A stretch of 13,138 nucleotides of DNA from Actinomycetota bacterium. GTDB lineage: Bacteria > Actinomycetota > Actinomycetes > Nanopelagicales > Nanopelagicaceae. How positions within the stretch are numbered: position 1 is the first letter of the stretch; each line of letters opens with the position of its first letter. Where the stretch lies: the NCBI GenBank assembly GCA_009700405.1, contig WLMD01000033.1, positions 1 to 13,138 on the forward strand. Direction: 5' to 3'. Positions 1 to 8,280 of the stretch are shown here, one piece after another. The notes beneath the pieces were generated by a model. The model searched no databases and was not told the origin of the DNA. It saw only the letters and a program-made list of their open reading frames with translations. A program made the translations under genes and the position numbers.

Positions 1-1
1 A

Positions 2-406
2 AAGGTACTTACACAGGGCGATGTCGCATTAACGGCATTCATTCCTAATGACAGTGCATTCAAGAGCCTCGTTCATGCTCTAACAAAGAAAGGTGTTCCA
101 ACCGAAAAAGGCGCATTTGAAGCCGTTGCCGGTCTTGGAATCGACACCGTAGAGGCAATCCTGCTCTACCACGTCGTGCCAGGTGCTGCGATCCTTTCTG
201 AAACAGCACTCAAGGCAAATGGTGCATCTCTTACTACAGCACTCGCAGGAAAGGTCATCAAAGTTTCCGTAAAGGGAACAAAGATTGATCTTGGTGATTA
301 CAGCAAGCTTCGCAATCCAAAGGTGCTTCTTTCAGGAGTCGACATCAACCGAGGAAATAAGCAAGTTGCTCACGCGATTGATTTCGTACTTCTACCAAAC
401 GCATAA
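2..406 (+). CDS. Fasciclin (FAS1) domain protein, 3' end only
   Basis: The reading frame is open from the left edge of the window, so the N-terminus is missing and about 134 residues are visible. Typical FAS1 motifs can be seen: an early segment FIPNDSAF that matches the family's 'FxPtdxAF' box, the YHVVPG box near the middle, and a last strand HAIDFVLLP that corresponds to the usual 'vhvID.VLLP' ending. FAS1 domains are secreted or surface-attached modules linked to adhesion and extracellular binding. The visible part is a single domain that ends right at the stop codon, so no C-terminal anchor follows it. Whether more FAS1 copies or a signal peptide lie upstream cannot be seen. A strong terminator follows 10 bases after the stop. 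The family call is safe; the biological role is unknown. Confidence 0.85.
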   Translation, partial: KVLTQGDVALTAFIPNDSAFKSLVHALTKKGVPTEKGAFEAVAGLGIDTVEAILLYHVVPGAAILSETALKANGASLTTALAGKVIKVSVKGTKIDLGDYSKLRNPKVLLSGVDINRGNKQVAHAIDFVLLPNA

Positions 407-414
407 TCAGCACT

Positions 415-461
415 AAAAAAGACTAACGAGCCGCCCATATGGGTGGCTCGTTAGTCTTTTC
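415..461. terminator. Bidirectional rho-independent terminator
   Basis: A near-perfect inverted repeat has its left arm at 417-436 and right arm at 441-460, with loop ATAT. It gives a 20-bp stem with a single G-T wobble. A run of A on the left (415-420) and a run of T on the right (457-460) supply the U-tract in both directions. It sits between the end of the FAS1 gene on the plus strand and the end of nrdJ on the minus strand, so it can stop both converging transcripts. Confidence 0.93.
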
Positions 462-525
462 TATGTAAATACCTAACTTCTTCGAGTCATTCACAAGCAC
501 ACACGAAATCAGAGTAGCTGTGAAA

Positions 526-3357
526 TTAGCTACAGCCTGAAGTATTACCGCAACCTTCGCAGACATAGCACGCACCAGATGCACGCATCTTGACTCCGCA
601 TGTCATGCATAGTGGGGCATCAGATTTGATTCCTGAGATTGCCTCAAGAAGTTCTGTTGATGATCCGAAAGTTATTGGTGCATCAATCTTTACATCCACT
701 GCTTTTGTTGGTGCTTTAGCAACAGGTGCGGCGACGGGTGCAGGAGTCTCTGAGCGTTCGAATTCATCAACTTCTACGCTGACATCTTCAGTGTATGTAC
801 CTGTCTCCAGGGCGCGAGCGCGCTCTGATGATGTGTACAGACCAATGCCTGCGCGAGAATCAAATGGCAAGTAATCCAAAGCCAGGCGACGGAAGATGTA
901 ATCCATCATTGACTGGGCGATACGGATATCTGCATCATCTGTCATTCCACTTGGCTCAAAGCGCAAGTTTGTGAACTTCTCGACGAATGTTTGTAGTGGA
1001 ACGCCGTATTGCAATCCGATAGATACTGCGATCGAGAATGCATCCATAACACCGGCAAGTGTTGAACCCTGCTTGCCAAGCTTAAGGAAAACTTCACCGA
1101 GTGCGCCATCAGCATAAGCACCAGAGGTCATGTAACCCTCAGCACCGCCAACAGAGAATGATGTTGTCATTGATGGGCGTGACTTTGGAAGGCGCTTACG
1201 TACCGCTGTTGCTGGTGCAACTGCTACTGCTTCTTCCTTCTTAGCCTTTGCATCAGAGAGTGGCTGTCCAACTTTGCAATTATCGCGATAGACAGCAAGG
1301 GCTTTAAGGCCAAGCTTCCATCCTTCGTAGTACACCTCTTCAACATCAGCAATTGTGGCGTCCGATGGCAAGTTAACTGTCTTGGAGATTGCACCGGATA
1401 AGAATGGCTGGCACGCGGCCATCATTCGAACGTGACCCATTGGTGCGATAGAGCGTGCACCTAGCGCGCAGTCAAAGATGTCGTAGTGCTCGGGCTTGAG
1501 TCCTGGTGCATCAATGACATGGCCATGGGTTGAGATGAATTCAACAATTGCCTCAATGGTCTCTTCAGCATATCCAAGCTTGCGAAGTGCTGCAGGAACT
1601 GTCTGGTTAACGATCTGCATAGATCCGCCACCGACAAGCTTCTTAAACTTAACAAGTGAGAAGTCCGGCTCGATACCAGTGGTGTCGCAATCCATCATCA
1701 ATCCGATAGTGCCAGTTGGTGCAAGTACAGAAATCTGTGCGTTACGCCATCCGTTCTTTTCACCGATTGATAGACATGCATCCCACGCCTTATTGGCTTC
1801 GGTCCATACATCGTGGTCAAGAGTTGTTTGTGGCTTTGCAGAGATCGATGCAGATGCATGCTTGCGCATTACGCGAGCATGTGGAGCAGCGTTACGTGCG
1901 AAGCCTTCATAAGCTCCAACAATGCCTGCAAGTTCTGCAGAGCGCTTGTAAGTAATACCGCTCATGAGAGATGTGATTGCACCTGCAAGGGCACGGCCAC
2001 CATCAGAGTCATAAGCAAGACCTGAAGCCATAAGTAGGGCGCCAAGGTTTGCGTAACCAATTCCTAGTTGGCGATAAGCACGAGTTGTGTCACCAATTGC
2101 CTCAGTTGGGAAATCAGCGAAGCAGATGGAGATATCCATCGCTGTGATAATCATTTCTGAAGCGCGAGCAAATGTCTTGGCATCAAATGATCCATCAGCC
2201 TTGAGGAACTTCATCAAGTTAAGGGATGCAAGGTTGCACGATGAGTTATCAAGTGACATGTACTCAGAGCAAGGATTGGATGCATTGATGCGTCCGGTCT
2301 CTGGGTTGGTGTGCCAATCATTGATTGTGTCATCGTATTGAATTCCAGGATCCGCACATGCCCAAGCAGCCTCTGCCATTTTATGGAATAAGTTGCGAGC
2401 ATTGATTGTCTCGATAATTTCGCCAGTTGAGCGAGCTTTGAGACCGAATTCTGAGTTGTTCTCATATGCGCGCATAAATTCATCAGAGACGCGCACTGAG
2501 TTATTTGCATTCTGGTACTGGACGGAGATGATGTCTTTTCCGCCTAAGTCCATATCAAAGCCTGCATCGCGCAAGGCACGAATCTTGTTCTCTTCGTTGA
2601 CCTTGGTCTCAATAAATTCTTCGATATCTGGATGGTCTACATCTAAGACAACCATCTTTGCTGCACGACGAGTTGCGCCACCAGATTTGATTGTTCCTGC
2701 AGATGCATCGGCTCCGCGCATAAAGGAAACTGGTCCAGATGCTGTTCCACCTGATTTAAGTAATTCCTTGGATGAGCGAATGCGTGACAAGTTAAGTCCA
2801 GCACCTGATCCACCTTTGAAGATCATTCCTTCTTCGCGATACCAGTTAAGGATCGAATCCATTGTGTCTTCAACAGCCAAGATAAAGCAGGCACTTACCT
2901 GCTGTGGCGCGTTGGTTCCGACGTTAAACCAGACTGGTGAGTTGAAAGAGAAGATCTGGTGCAAAAGCATATGTGTGATTTCATGCTCGAAGATTTCTGC
3001 ATCGGCATCAGTTGCAAAGTAGCCAAATTCTTTTCCGGCCTTTGTGTATGTCAAAACAACACGGTCAATAACCTGCTTTAGAGACCACTCGCGATTTTCT
3101 GCACCGACTGCGCCACGAAAATACTTTGTGGTGACAATCGTTGATGCATTCACTGACCAGAAATCTGGATACTCAACACCGCGTTGTTCGAAAACGGTCT
3201 CGCCTGTTTTCCAATTACTTTGAAGGACATCTCGACGATCCCACGTAACTTCATCGTAGGGGTGCACTCCCGCAGTCGTATAAATGCGTTCGAGTACAAG
3301 TCCTTTACCAGCCTTGGTAGCGGACTTACCTGGTCGATTGATGACCGTCTCTGACAT
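526..3357 (-). CDS. nrdJ: Vitamin B12-dependent class II ribonucleoside-diphosphate reductase
   Basis: This enzyme reduces ribonucleotides to deoxyribonucleotides using adenosylcobalamin as radical source, so it works without oxygen and without a small subunit. Length is 943 residues from the chosen start. The active site is complete: the box NPCSE (Asn361, thiyl Cys363, Glu365), a redox partner Cys374 exactly 11 residues after the thiyl Cys as in other class II enzymes, and the first redox Cys157 in SACFIL. The phosphate-binding segment APTGTIG is present. The C-terminus is the typical zinc-ribbon tail with Cys at about 917, 920, 930, 933, 936 and 942, ending TSGCS, which re-reduces the active site. 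I prefer the ATG at 3357 because GGAG lies 9 bases upstream. An in-frame ATG at 3372 would add 5 residues but has no ribosome binding site and its G overlaps that GGAG. The gene follows nrdR and is probably co-transcribed with it. Confidence 0.96.
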   Translation of the reverse strand: MSETVINRPGKSATKAGKGLVLERIYTTAGVHPYDEVTWDRRDVLQSNWKTGETVFEQRGVEYPDFWSVNASTIVTTKYFRGAVGAENREWSLKQVIDRVVLTYTKAGKEFGYFATDADAEIFEHEITHMLLHQIFSFNSPVWFNVGTNAPQQVSACFILAVEDTMDSILNWYREEGMIFKGGSGAGLNLSRIRSSKELLKSGGTASGPVSFMRGADASAGTIKSGGATRRAAKMVVLDVDHPDIEEFIETKVNEENKIRALRDAGFDMDLGGKDIISVQYQNANNSVRVSDEFMRAYENNSEFGLKARSTGEIIETINARNLFHKMAEAAWACADPGIQYDDTINDWHTNPETGRINASNPCSEYMSLDNSSCNLASLNLMKFLKADGSFDAKTFARASEMIITAMDISICFADFPTEAIGDTTRAYRQLGIGYANLGALLMASGLAYDSDGGRALAGAITSLMSGITYKRSAELAGIVGAYEGFARNAAPHARVMRKHASASISAKPQTTLDHDVWTEANKAWDACLSIGEKNGWRNAQISVLAPTGTIGLMMDCDTTGIEPDFSLVKFKKLVGGGSMQIVNQTVPAALRKLGYAEETIEAIVEFISTHGHVIDAPGLKPEHYDIFDCALGARSIAPMGHVRMMAACQPFLSGAISKTVNLPSDATIADVEEVYYEGWKLGLKALAVYRDNCKVGQPLSDAKAKKEEAVAVAPATAVRKRLPKSRPSMTTSFSVGGAEGYMTSGAYADGALGEVFLKLGKQGSTLAGVMDAFSIAVSIGLQYGVPLQTFVEKFTNLRFEPSGMTDDADIRIAQSMMDYIFRRLALDYLPFDSRAGIGLYTSSERARALETGTYTEDVSVEVDEFERSETPAPVAAPVAKAPTKAVDVKIDAPITFGSSTELLEAISGIKSDAPLCMTCGVKMRASGACYVCEGCGNTSGCS

Positions 3358-3418
3358 CGTGTGTTTCTCCATCTTCGTTAGTAGTGCACTAAATTTTATT
3401 AATTTGTTATTTATGTTT

Positions 3419-3943
3419 CTATATTTTTACTGAACTTTTTTGTGCAGGTGGAGCAGCGTTCTTTAGTGCAGGGGAATTCTTTTCTGCCAAAGCGTGAGAT
3501 GGCACTGCGCGAAGCAGAGCAATCTCGCCTTCGAAGTCAGCAAGGGAAGTAAAGTTACGGTAAACCGAGGCATAACGCAGGTAAGCAATCTCATCGAGTT
3601 CTCGGAGTGGCGCCAAGATGGCCATGCCCACTTCCTGTGCCTCAATCTCTGCTTGGCCTGATGATCGCAAGGTCTCCTCGACGCGCTGGGCCAAAAGAGC
3701 TAAATCATCATTGTTTACAGGACGTCCCTGGCATGCCTTGCGGACGCCAGCAATGACCTTCTCGCGACTAAATGGCTCGGTAGCCCCACTTCGCTTAATA
3801 ATGTTGAGCAAGGTGGTCTCTTGGGTGGAAAAGCGAGCGCCGCACTCTGGGCACTCACGACGACGACGGATTTGGGTGCCATCTTCTACGGGACGAGAGT
3901 CGACTACGCGAGAATCATCATGTCGGCAAAATGGGCAGATCAT
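3419..3943 (-). CDS. nrdR: Transcriptional repressor NrdR of ribonucleotide reductase genes
   Basis: NrdR senses the ATP/dATP balance and represses ribonucleotide reductase genes when dATP is plentiful. The 174-residue product has the N-terminal zinc ribbon with Cys3, Cys6, Cys31 and Cys34, the family segment DSRPVEDGTQIRRRRECPEC, and an ATP-cone at about residues 46-136. A 30-residue Ala/Pro/Lys-rich tail after residue 145 makes it a little longer than the usual 150-160 residues and is probably disordered. AAAGGA lies about 11 bases before the ATG. The gene directly precedes nrdJ with a 61-base gap to the preferred nrdJ start, an arrangement common in Actinobacteria, and two NrdR boxes lie upstream, so it probably represses its own operon. 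Confidence 0.96.
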   Translation of the reverse strand: MICPFCRHDDSRVVDSRPVEDGTQIRRRRECPECGARFSTQETTLLNIIKRSGATEPFSREKVIAGVRKACQGRPVNNDDLALLAQRVEETLRSSGQAEIEAQEVGMAILAPLRELDEIAYLRYASVYRNFTSLADFEGEIALLRAVPSHALAEKNSPALKNAAPPAQKSSVKI

Positions 3944-4019
3944 GCGGCGTGTCGTCCTTTCTCGAGTCCCTACGGGGTGTATTGCGATTTTCTTAAAATT
4001 CCCTGTGTAGCGCTAAAAA

Positions 4020-4066
4020 ACACTACTTATGGAACTATATCGCGCTTTGACCCCTACATCTAGTAG
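4020..4066. promoter_or_regulatory. Paired NrdR boxes upstream of nrdR-nrdJ
   Basis: Two 16-bp sites resemble the NrdR box consensus acaCwAtATaTwGtgt. The site at 4051-4066 (CCCCTACATCTAGTAG) matches 8 of the 10 core positions. The site at 4020-4035 (ACACTACTTATGGAAC) is weaker, with 10 of 16 matches. Their starts are exactly 31 bp apart, about three helical turns, which is the spacing known for paired NrdR boxes. A possible -10 for the minus strand (TATAGT, 4034-4039) lies at the edge of the downstream box, with no good -35. Binding here would block transcription of nrdR and nrdJ. Spacing and context make the call stronger than either box alone. Confidence 0.72.
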
Positions 4067-4141
4067 GAACTGTAAAGGAAGTGTTGAGGCTTGAGTCGTA
4101 TTGGCTCGATCAATTCTTCTACGGCGTGTCGGTGCTACCCC

Positions 4142-4690
4142 TCAATTGACCACGGTAATCGTCTTAGCGGCCTTGGCATCATCGGGCTTAATTGTGACTA
4201 TATCCCCTGGCTTGATGCTCCCTAGATCGAGCCTGGAGCTCGTGCGCACCTTCGTGGAATCGGTAATCGGGAAGGTCTCATTGCCCCCCGAAAGCGTGGC
4301 TACTACAACCGATTTCGCATCAACTGAAACGACCGTACCAGCCACGTCCGCTGCTGCCACTGCTGCCGGGCCGGCAACAAATCCACTTGTTGGGTCAGTG
4401 CCGGCGATGGCTCCCGTTACAGAGCTAGATGCACCGCCGTTTCTGTTGCGTCCTCCACCAAATCCGCCTTGGCCAAAACCTCCACCACCGCTTAACCCGG
4501 AGAGAGAAAGTGCTGCGCCTCCAGATTGGGTTGCTTTTTGCTTTCCGTAAGCGATACCTCCAGTAAATACCAGTGCGAATGAAACGAAGAGGAAAAGAGC
4601 TTTGGTGCTCTTGGGAAGTGGACGGTGTTTCGCGTCCTTAACTAAGTCAACAATCGTTTCATGTGACTGGAATTCTTGATCATTATTCAT
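4142..4690 (-). CDS. Membrane-anchored glycine-rich protein with C-terminal OB-like (DUF5666-like) domain
   Basis: This is the last gene of the efflux operon; function unknown. The 182-residue product has a short cytoplasmic N-terminus (1-29), one membrane helix at about 30-48, a glycine/serine-rich linker at about 57-100 with repeats such as GFGQGGFGGG, and a small beta-rich domain at about 114-182. That domain has a pattern like secreted OB-type domains (DUF5666-like): GTVVSVDAKSVVV, a TKV strand, then KPGDIVTI. It would lie outside the cell. I chose the ATG at 4690 because GAGG sits 9 bases upstream and the ATG overlaps the permease stop by 8 bases, suggesting coupled translation; an upstream in-frame ATG at 4747 lies inside the permease gene. 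It may be an accessory part of the transporter. The domain name is a guess from pattern only. Confidence 0.75.
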   Translation of the reverse strand: MNNDQEFQSHETIVDLVKDAKHRPLPKSTKALFLFVSFALVFTGGIAYGKQKATQSGGAALSLSGLSGGGGFGQGGFGGGRNRNGGASSSVTGAIAGTDPTSGFVAGPAAVAAADVAGTVVSVDAKSVVVATLSGGNETFPITDSTKVRTSSRLDLGSIKPGDIVTIKPDDAKAAKTITVVN

Positions 4691-5912
4691 AGCGAAGCGC
4701 CTCAATTGGTCGTAGGGATGCTGCACGGTTTGCTGGCCAACCGCCAAATATTAATCCGACAAGTGCGCTGACAATAAATGCCGATAACACACTCGTTAAT
4801 GAAACAACTGGTTTAACGCCTAGCACTGTGAAATGGGAAATGCCGACGCCAAATAAGACACCTGAAATACCGCCCATCAGCGAAAGTAACATTGCCTCAA
4901 TCAAGAACTGAGTCAAGATTGCAGACTTTGGTGCACCGATCGCTTTGCGAATTCCGATTTCTCGGGTTCGCTCGGTAACAGAGACCAACATGATGTTTGT
5001 GATGCCGATTCCGCCAACTAGCAAACTAATTGCTGCAATTGCTGCCAGCAAAACTGTCAATGTGTGACTAGATGTTGTTGATGAAGCCAAGATTGTTGCC
5101 TGATTAAGAACTCGATAATCGGCATTAGCACCTGCCTTGATTTTATGTTGAGTGTTCATGATGGTCGTCACTTCATCCATAGCAGCCGTAGTTGAAGTTG
5201 CACTAATTGCTTCCACTTGAATCTGGCTTAACGATCCATAACCTGACATAGAACGTTGTACAAATGTAATTGGAGCAATAACAATGCTGTCGGCATCTTG
5301 AAAGCCACCAGTTGAACCTTTACTTTTCATCACACCAACAACCGTCACCGATTGCCCGTGGCAGCGAATCACTTGGTTAAGCGGACTATCGGTCCCAAAG
5401 AGATCAGTGGCTACTGTGGTGCCGATAATGGCTACAGGGCGCCCTGCGATAACATCATCATTAGACCAGTAATAACCCTTATCTATCGGGCTATTTGATG
5501 CCTCAAAGTAAGAGGGCCATGTCCCAGTGATGTTTTGCGGGGTTGATGTGAGATTGCCATATGTACATGATCCTGAAGCATTCAAAATTGGCGCAGCCAT
5601 CTTTACATCTGGTGCCAGTAGCGAATCATTAAGCGCTTTGGCATCAGCAAGGGTTAGCCCCTTAGCATTTGAATTAGCAGTGCGAGAAAAACGCCCTCCT
5701 CCACCTGCTGACATAACTAATATCGAATTTGTTCCTAGTTTCTCAATACCCTCTTTAACCGCCAGTGCCGATCCGTTTCCAACAGCGGTTAAAACGATAA
5801 CTGAAGATACGCCAATGAGCACACCAAGAACTGTGAGACTTGAACGCATTCGGTTGGCGGTAATACCGCGAAAAGCGAAGCGCCAAACTTCGCGAAGTCC
5901 TAGGCCACCCAT
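4683..5912 (-). CDS. MacB-type ABC transporter permease (FtsX-like)
   Basis: The 409-residue product has the MacB/LolC layout: a membrane helix at about 24-45, a large extracytoplasmic domain (about 47-280), then three helices at about 284-306, 336-360 and 372-392. The cytoplasmic loop SVTERTREIGIRKAIGA at 311-327 is the hallmark coupling motif of FtsX-like permeases, and the C-terminus PANRAASLRPIEALRYE is also typical. Such permeases act mechanically on substrates or proteins outside the membrane, with a partner ATPase and adaptor. The extracytoplasmic domain has two cysteines, Cys116 and Cys184, that could form a disulfide. The start has GGAAGA upstream and overlaps the ATPase gene by 13 bases. 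Similarity is to the MacB group but the substrate cannot be told, so I give no gene symbol. Confidence 0.92.
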   Translation of the reverse strand: MGGLGLREVWRFAFRGITANRMRSSLTVLGVLIGVSSVIVLTAVGNGSALAVKEGIEKLGTNSILVMSAGGGGRFSRTANSNAKGLTLADAKALNDSLLAPDVKMAAPILNASGSCTYGNLTSTPQNITGTWPSYFEASNSPIDKGYYWSNDDVIAGRPVAIIGTTVATDLFGTDSPLNQVIRCHGQSVTVVGVMKSKGSTGGFQDADSIVIAPITFVQRSMSGYGSLSQIQVEAISATSTTAAMDEVTTIMNTQHKIKAGANADYRVLNQATILASSTTSSHTLTVLLAAIAAISLLVGGIGITNIMLVSVTERTREIGIRKAIGAPKSAILTQFLIEAMLLSLMGGISGVLFGVGISHFTVLGVKPVVSLTSVLSAFIVSALVGLIFGGWPANRAASLRPIEALRYE

Positions 5913-6601
5913 TTGGTATCTTCCACAACTCGCCCATCACGTAAGCGAATCACACGACGCGCCGCTCGGGCTACTTCCTCTTCGTGGGTGATAACTATAA
6001 CGGTTGAACCATTTTCGTTAATCTTATGTAACAATTCTGAAATCTCTTTTGTAGATTGTGTATCTAGAGCACCCGTTGGTTCATCTGCCAAAACCATTGC
6101 AGGGTTGGTCACAAGGGCGCGCGCAATAGCTACACGTTGTTGTTGGCCACCCGAAAGCTCTTGTGGTTCATGCCGAGCTCTATCGCCTAGTCCGACAGAA
6201 TCTAGGGCTATCTGTGCGCGTTTTCTACGATTAGATAGTGAGACGCCTTGATACGCCAAGGGCAGTTCAACATTTTGCGCGGCGCTTGTTCGTGGAATTA
6301 AATTAAATGATTGGAAAACAAAACCAATTAATTGCGAGCGCACCACCGATAATTGCTCTTCATCAAGTTCGGCAACATTGAGATTACGTATCCAGTAATC
6401 ACCATCCGTCGGAATGTCGAGACATCCCAAAATATTCATCAACGTTGTTTTACCAGATCCAGATGCTCCCATTATTGCAACAAACTCGCCCTGCTCAATT
6501 TCCAACGATATGCCACGCAATGCATGCACGGCAGTTTCACCTTCGCCATAAACCTTCGTAACCGCTTCGACCTTAACGACCGGAGGTTTCACCGGGGTCA
6601 T
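5900..6601 (-). CDS. ABC transporter ATP-binding protein, MacB/LolD type
   Basis: This ATPase powers the neighbouring permease. All motifs are intact in its 233 residues: Walker A GASGSGKT (45-52), Q-loop Gln97 in FVFQSFNLIP, signature LSGGQQQR (149-156), Walker B MVLADE (169-174) followed by PTGALD, and the switch His206. The sequence PTGALD together with the FVFQSFNL Q-loop segment is characteristic of the lipoprotein-release/MacB branch rather than of nutrient importers. The ATG shares one base with the stop of the adaptor gene (TAATG), and the 3' end overlaps the permease by 13 bases, so the three subunits are translationally coupled. Confidence 0.95.
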   Translation of the reverse strand: MTPVKPPVVKVEAVTKVYGEGETAVHALRGISLEIEQGEFVAIMGASGSGKTTLMNILGCLDIPTDGDYWIRNLNVAELDEEQLSVVRSQLIGFVFQSFNLIPRTSAAQNVELPLAYQGVSLSNRRKRAQIALDSVGLGDRARHEPQELSGGQQQRVAIARALVTNPAMVLADEPTGALDTQSTKEISELLHKINENGSTVIVITHEEEVARAARRVIRLRDGRVVEDTKWVA

Positions 6602-8280
6602 TAGCCACCCACGCGCACTGCAACGCCAATACCGCCAGCGTCTCCACCAGGTATACCTCCTACCGGGAATCCGCTGGATGCCGAACTTCCAGTGGTTGTA
6701 CGCAATTCAACCTTGTCGCCATCATTAAGACCCGAAGTAATTTCTGTAACAGTGTCACCTTTAAGACCAATGGTTACTGGAGTGCGCACTCCAACTCCAC
6801 CCACGGTTGTAGGCGCCAATGTGACTGTGTAGTTTTGACCGCGTTGCGTCAATGCCGAAGATGTTACGGCCAATACTCCCAAAGATTGCGCAGTCATCAC
6901 ACTCACCTGTGCCGTCATCCCTGGCTTAACGCCATCTGGTTGGCCCGTCATCGAAAATGTCACGGTATAGGACGTCACACTTCCGCCACCCGTAGATGCG
7001 TTGTTCAATGGCGCAATCGCAATCACTTCTCCAATTGCACTTGAATTCGCGATTGAATCAAAAGTAATCGTTGCTACCTGTCCCACCTGCAATGACACGA
7101 TATCGGCCTCAGCAAATGATGCAGTGACTTGAAGTCCGCTGAGATCACTCAGAATAATAAATCCAGAGGCAGTGCCTGAACCAGCGGTTGTTGATCCAGC
7201 ATTCATTCCCACCGCACTCGCCACTGCCGCAACCGTTGCAGAAACGGGAGCGAAGAGTTGGGTGTTATCAACGTTGGTTTGCGCATTAGCAAGTTGGGCC
7301 TTCGCCGTAACTAAGGAGCCATCCAAAATTGCTGCTTGTGAAATTGCCGCATTATCTGCGTTTAACTTTGCGCGTTCAGCGGCTGTGATAGCTGCCTTGG
7401 CGCTATCAATGTCACTTTGTAGCGCAGGTTGATTTGCCACTGCTTGTGATGATTTTAGAGAAGTTAGCGCAGCTTGAGCATTAAGTAATCCACGTCGCGC
7501 GCTGTCTACTGCAAGAATTGCCGCAGCATCGGATTGAGCATCTTTTGTTACACCAACAACTTTTGCCTGTTGCGCATCTTGTAATGCGAGTACCTGTGTT
7601 CGTGAATAAGAATTAGTCCCACAGTCCAGACCCATAGCTAATACATATGGACACCTTTGGTCCCAGTCATACTGGGCGCGATCGATGACCTTGTTGTAGG
7701 CAATTAAGTTGAGAGCGATATTGTCTTCAACCTGCTTTTGAGAGACAAACGCATTGTTATAAGAGGCAGTGGCATTTTCGATGGCTAACTCCTGCGCAGC
7801 TATTGCCTTGGCCTGAGAGTCAAGCGTTGCAGCTGTCGGACCTGCGGTGAGTTTGGCTAGTGCACTATTGGCATTCACAATCGCTTGATCGTTTGCAGCA
7901 TCGGTGGCAATTAAGTTTTGATTAGCTGTAGTTATTGCTGCTTCAGCGTTCTTTTCGGAAATTGTTGCTTGTAAAAGCGCTAATTTTACGGCTCTGTCAT
8001 CAGTTGTAGCAAGTAGTTCACCTTTGTTGACTTTATCGCCAACTTTTACATTCAGTGTCTTAACAATCCCTGAAGTGCCAAAATTTACTCCAACATCGAG
8101 TGAAGTCTGCACACTTCCTGACGCGCTCACTGTAGTTGAGACATCTTGAACGGAAACGGTTGCAGTACGAGCGACAGTAACTACTGCGGCGGGATAGAGA
8201 GTGCGGTATCCGAAAAAACCAATACCAGCAAGAACTGCAATGAGAAGAATATTCAGGATGATATTTCTGCGACGAAACAT
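6601..8280 (-). CDS. HlyD/MacA-type membrane fusion (efflux adaptor) protein with an extra-long hairpin
   Basis: The 559-residue product has a basic N-terminus and one membrane helix at about 7-28. Two halves of a lipoyl-like barrel follow, at about 62-98 (GIVKTLNVKVGDKVNKGELL) and 340-380. Between them is an Ala/Gln-rich helical hairpin of about 240 residues, and after them beta-barrel and membrane-proximal domains (about 383-530). The C-terminus is Gly-rich. Adaptors of this family join permease to exit route or substrate; MacA is about 370 residues, so the hairpin is clearly enlarged here. Near its middle, where the tip should be, two cysteines (210 and 220) enclose a short hydrophobic loop, suggesting a disulfide-closed tip. 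The ATG shares one base with the stop of the upstream gene (TGATG). Confidence 0.9.
   Translation of the reverse strand: MFRRRNIILNILLIAVLAGIGFFGYRTLYPAAVVTVARTATVSVQDVSTTVSASGSVQTSLDVGVNFGTSGIVKTLNVKVGDKVNKGELLATTDDRAVKLALLQATISEKNAEAAITTANQNLIATDAANDQAIVNANSALAKLTAGPTAATLDSQAKAIAAQELAIENATASYNNAFVSQKQVEDNIALNLIAYNKVIDRAQYDWDQRCPYVLAMGLDCGTNSYSRTQVLALQDAQQAKVVGVTKDAQSDAAAILAVDSARRGLLNAQAALTSLKSSQAVANQPALQSDIDSAKAAITAAERAKLNADNAAISQAAILDGSLVTAKAQLANAQTNVDNTQLFAPVSATVAAVASAVGMNAGSTTAGSGTASGFIILSDLSGLQVTASFAEADIVSLQVGQVATITFDSIANSSAIGEVIAIAPLNNASTGGGSVTSYTVTFSMTGQPDGVKPGMTAQVSVMTAQSLGVLAVTSSALTQRGQNYTVTLAPTTVGGVGVRTPVTIGLKGDTVTEITSGLNDGDKVELRTTTGSSASSGFPVGGIPGGDAGGIGVAVRVGG

Noticed and set aside
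2393..3022. 209-codon open frame on the plus strand
   Set aside because: It is fully antisense to the conserved core of nrdJ, has no ribosome binding site and no recognisable protein pattern; the opposite strand explains it.
3944..4141. Cobalamin riboswitch before nrdR-nrdJ
   Set aside because: The stretch has NrdR boxes but none of the conserved B12-box sequence, and it is short for such a riboswitch.
4081..4141. Terminator between the efflux operon and nrdR
   Set aside because: Only short palindromes such as TCAATTGA were found; no GC-rich stem with a U-tract.
4101..4550. 149-codon plus-strand frame rich in Pro and Ala
   Set aside because: The Pro-rich part is the mirror of the Gly-rich linker of the minus-strand membrane protein; no supporting signals.
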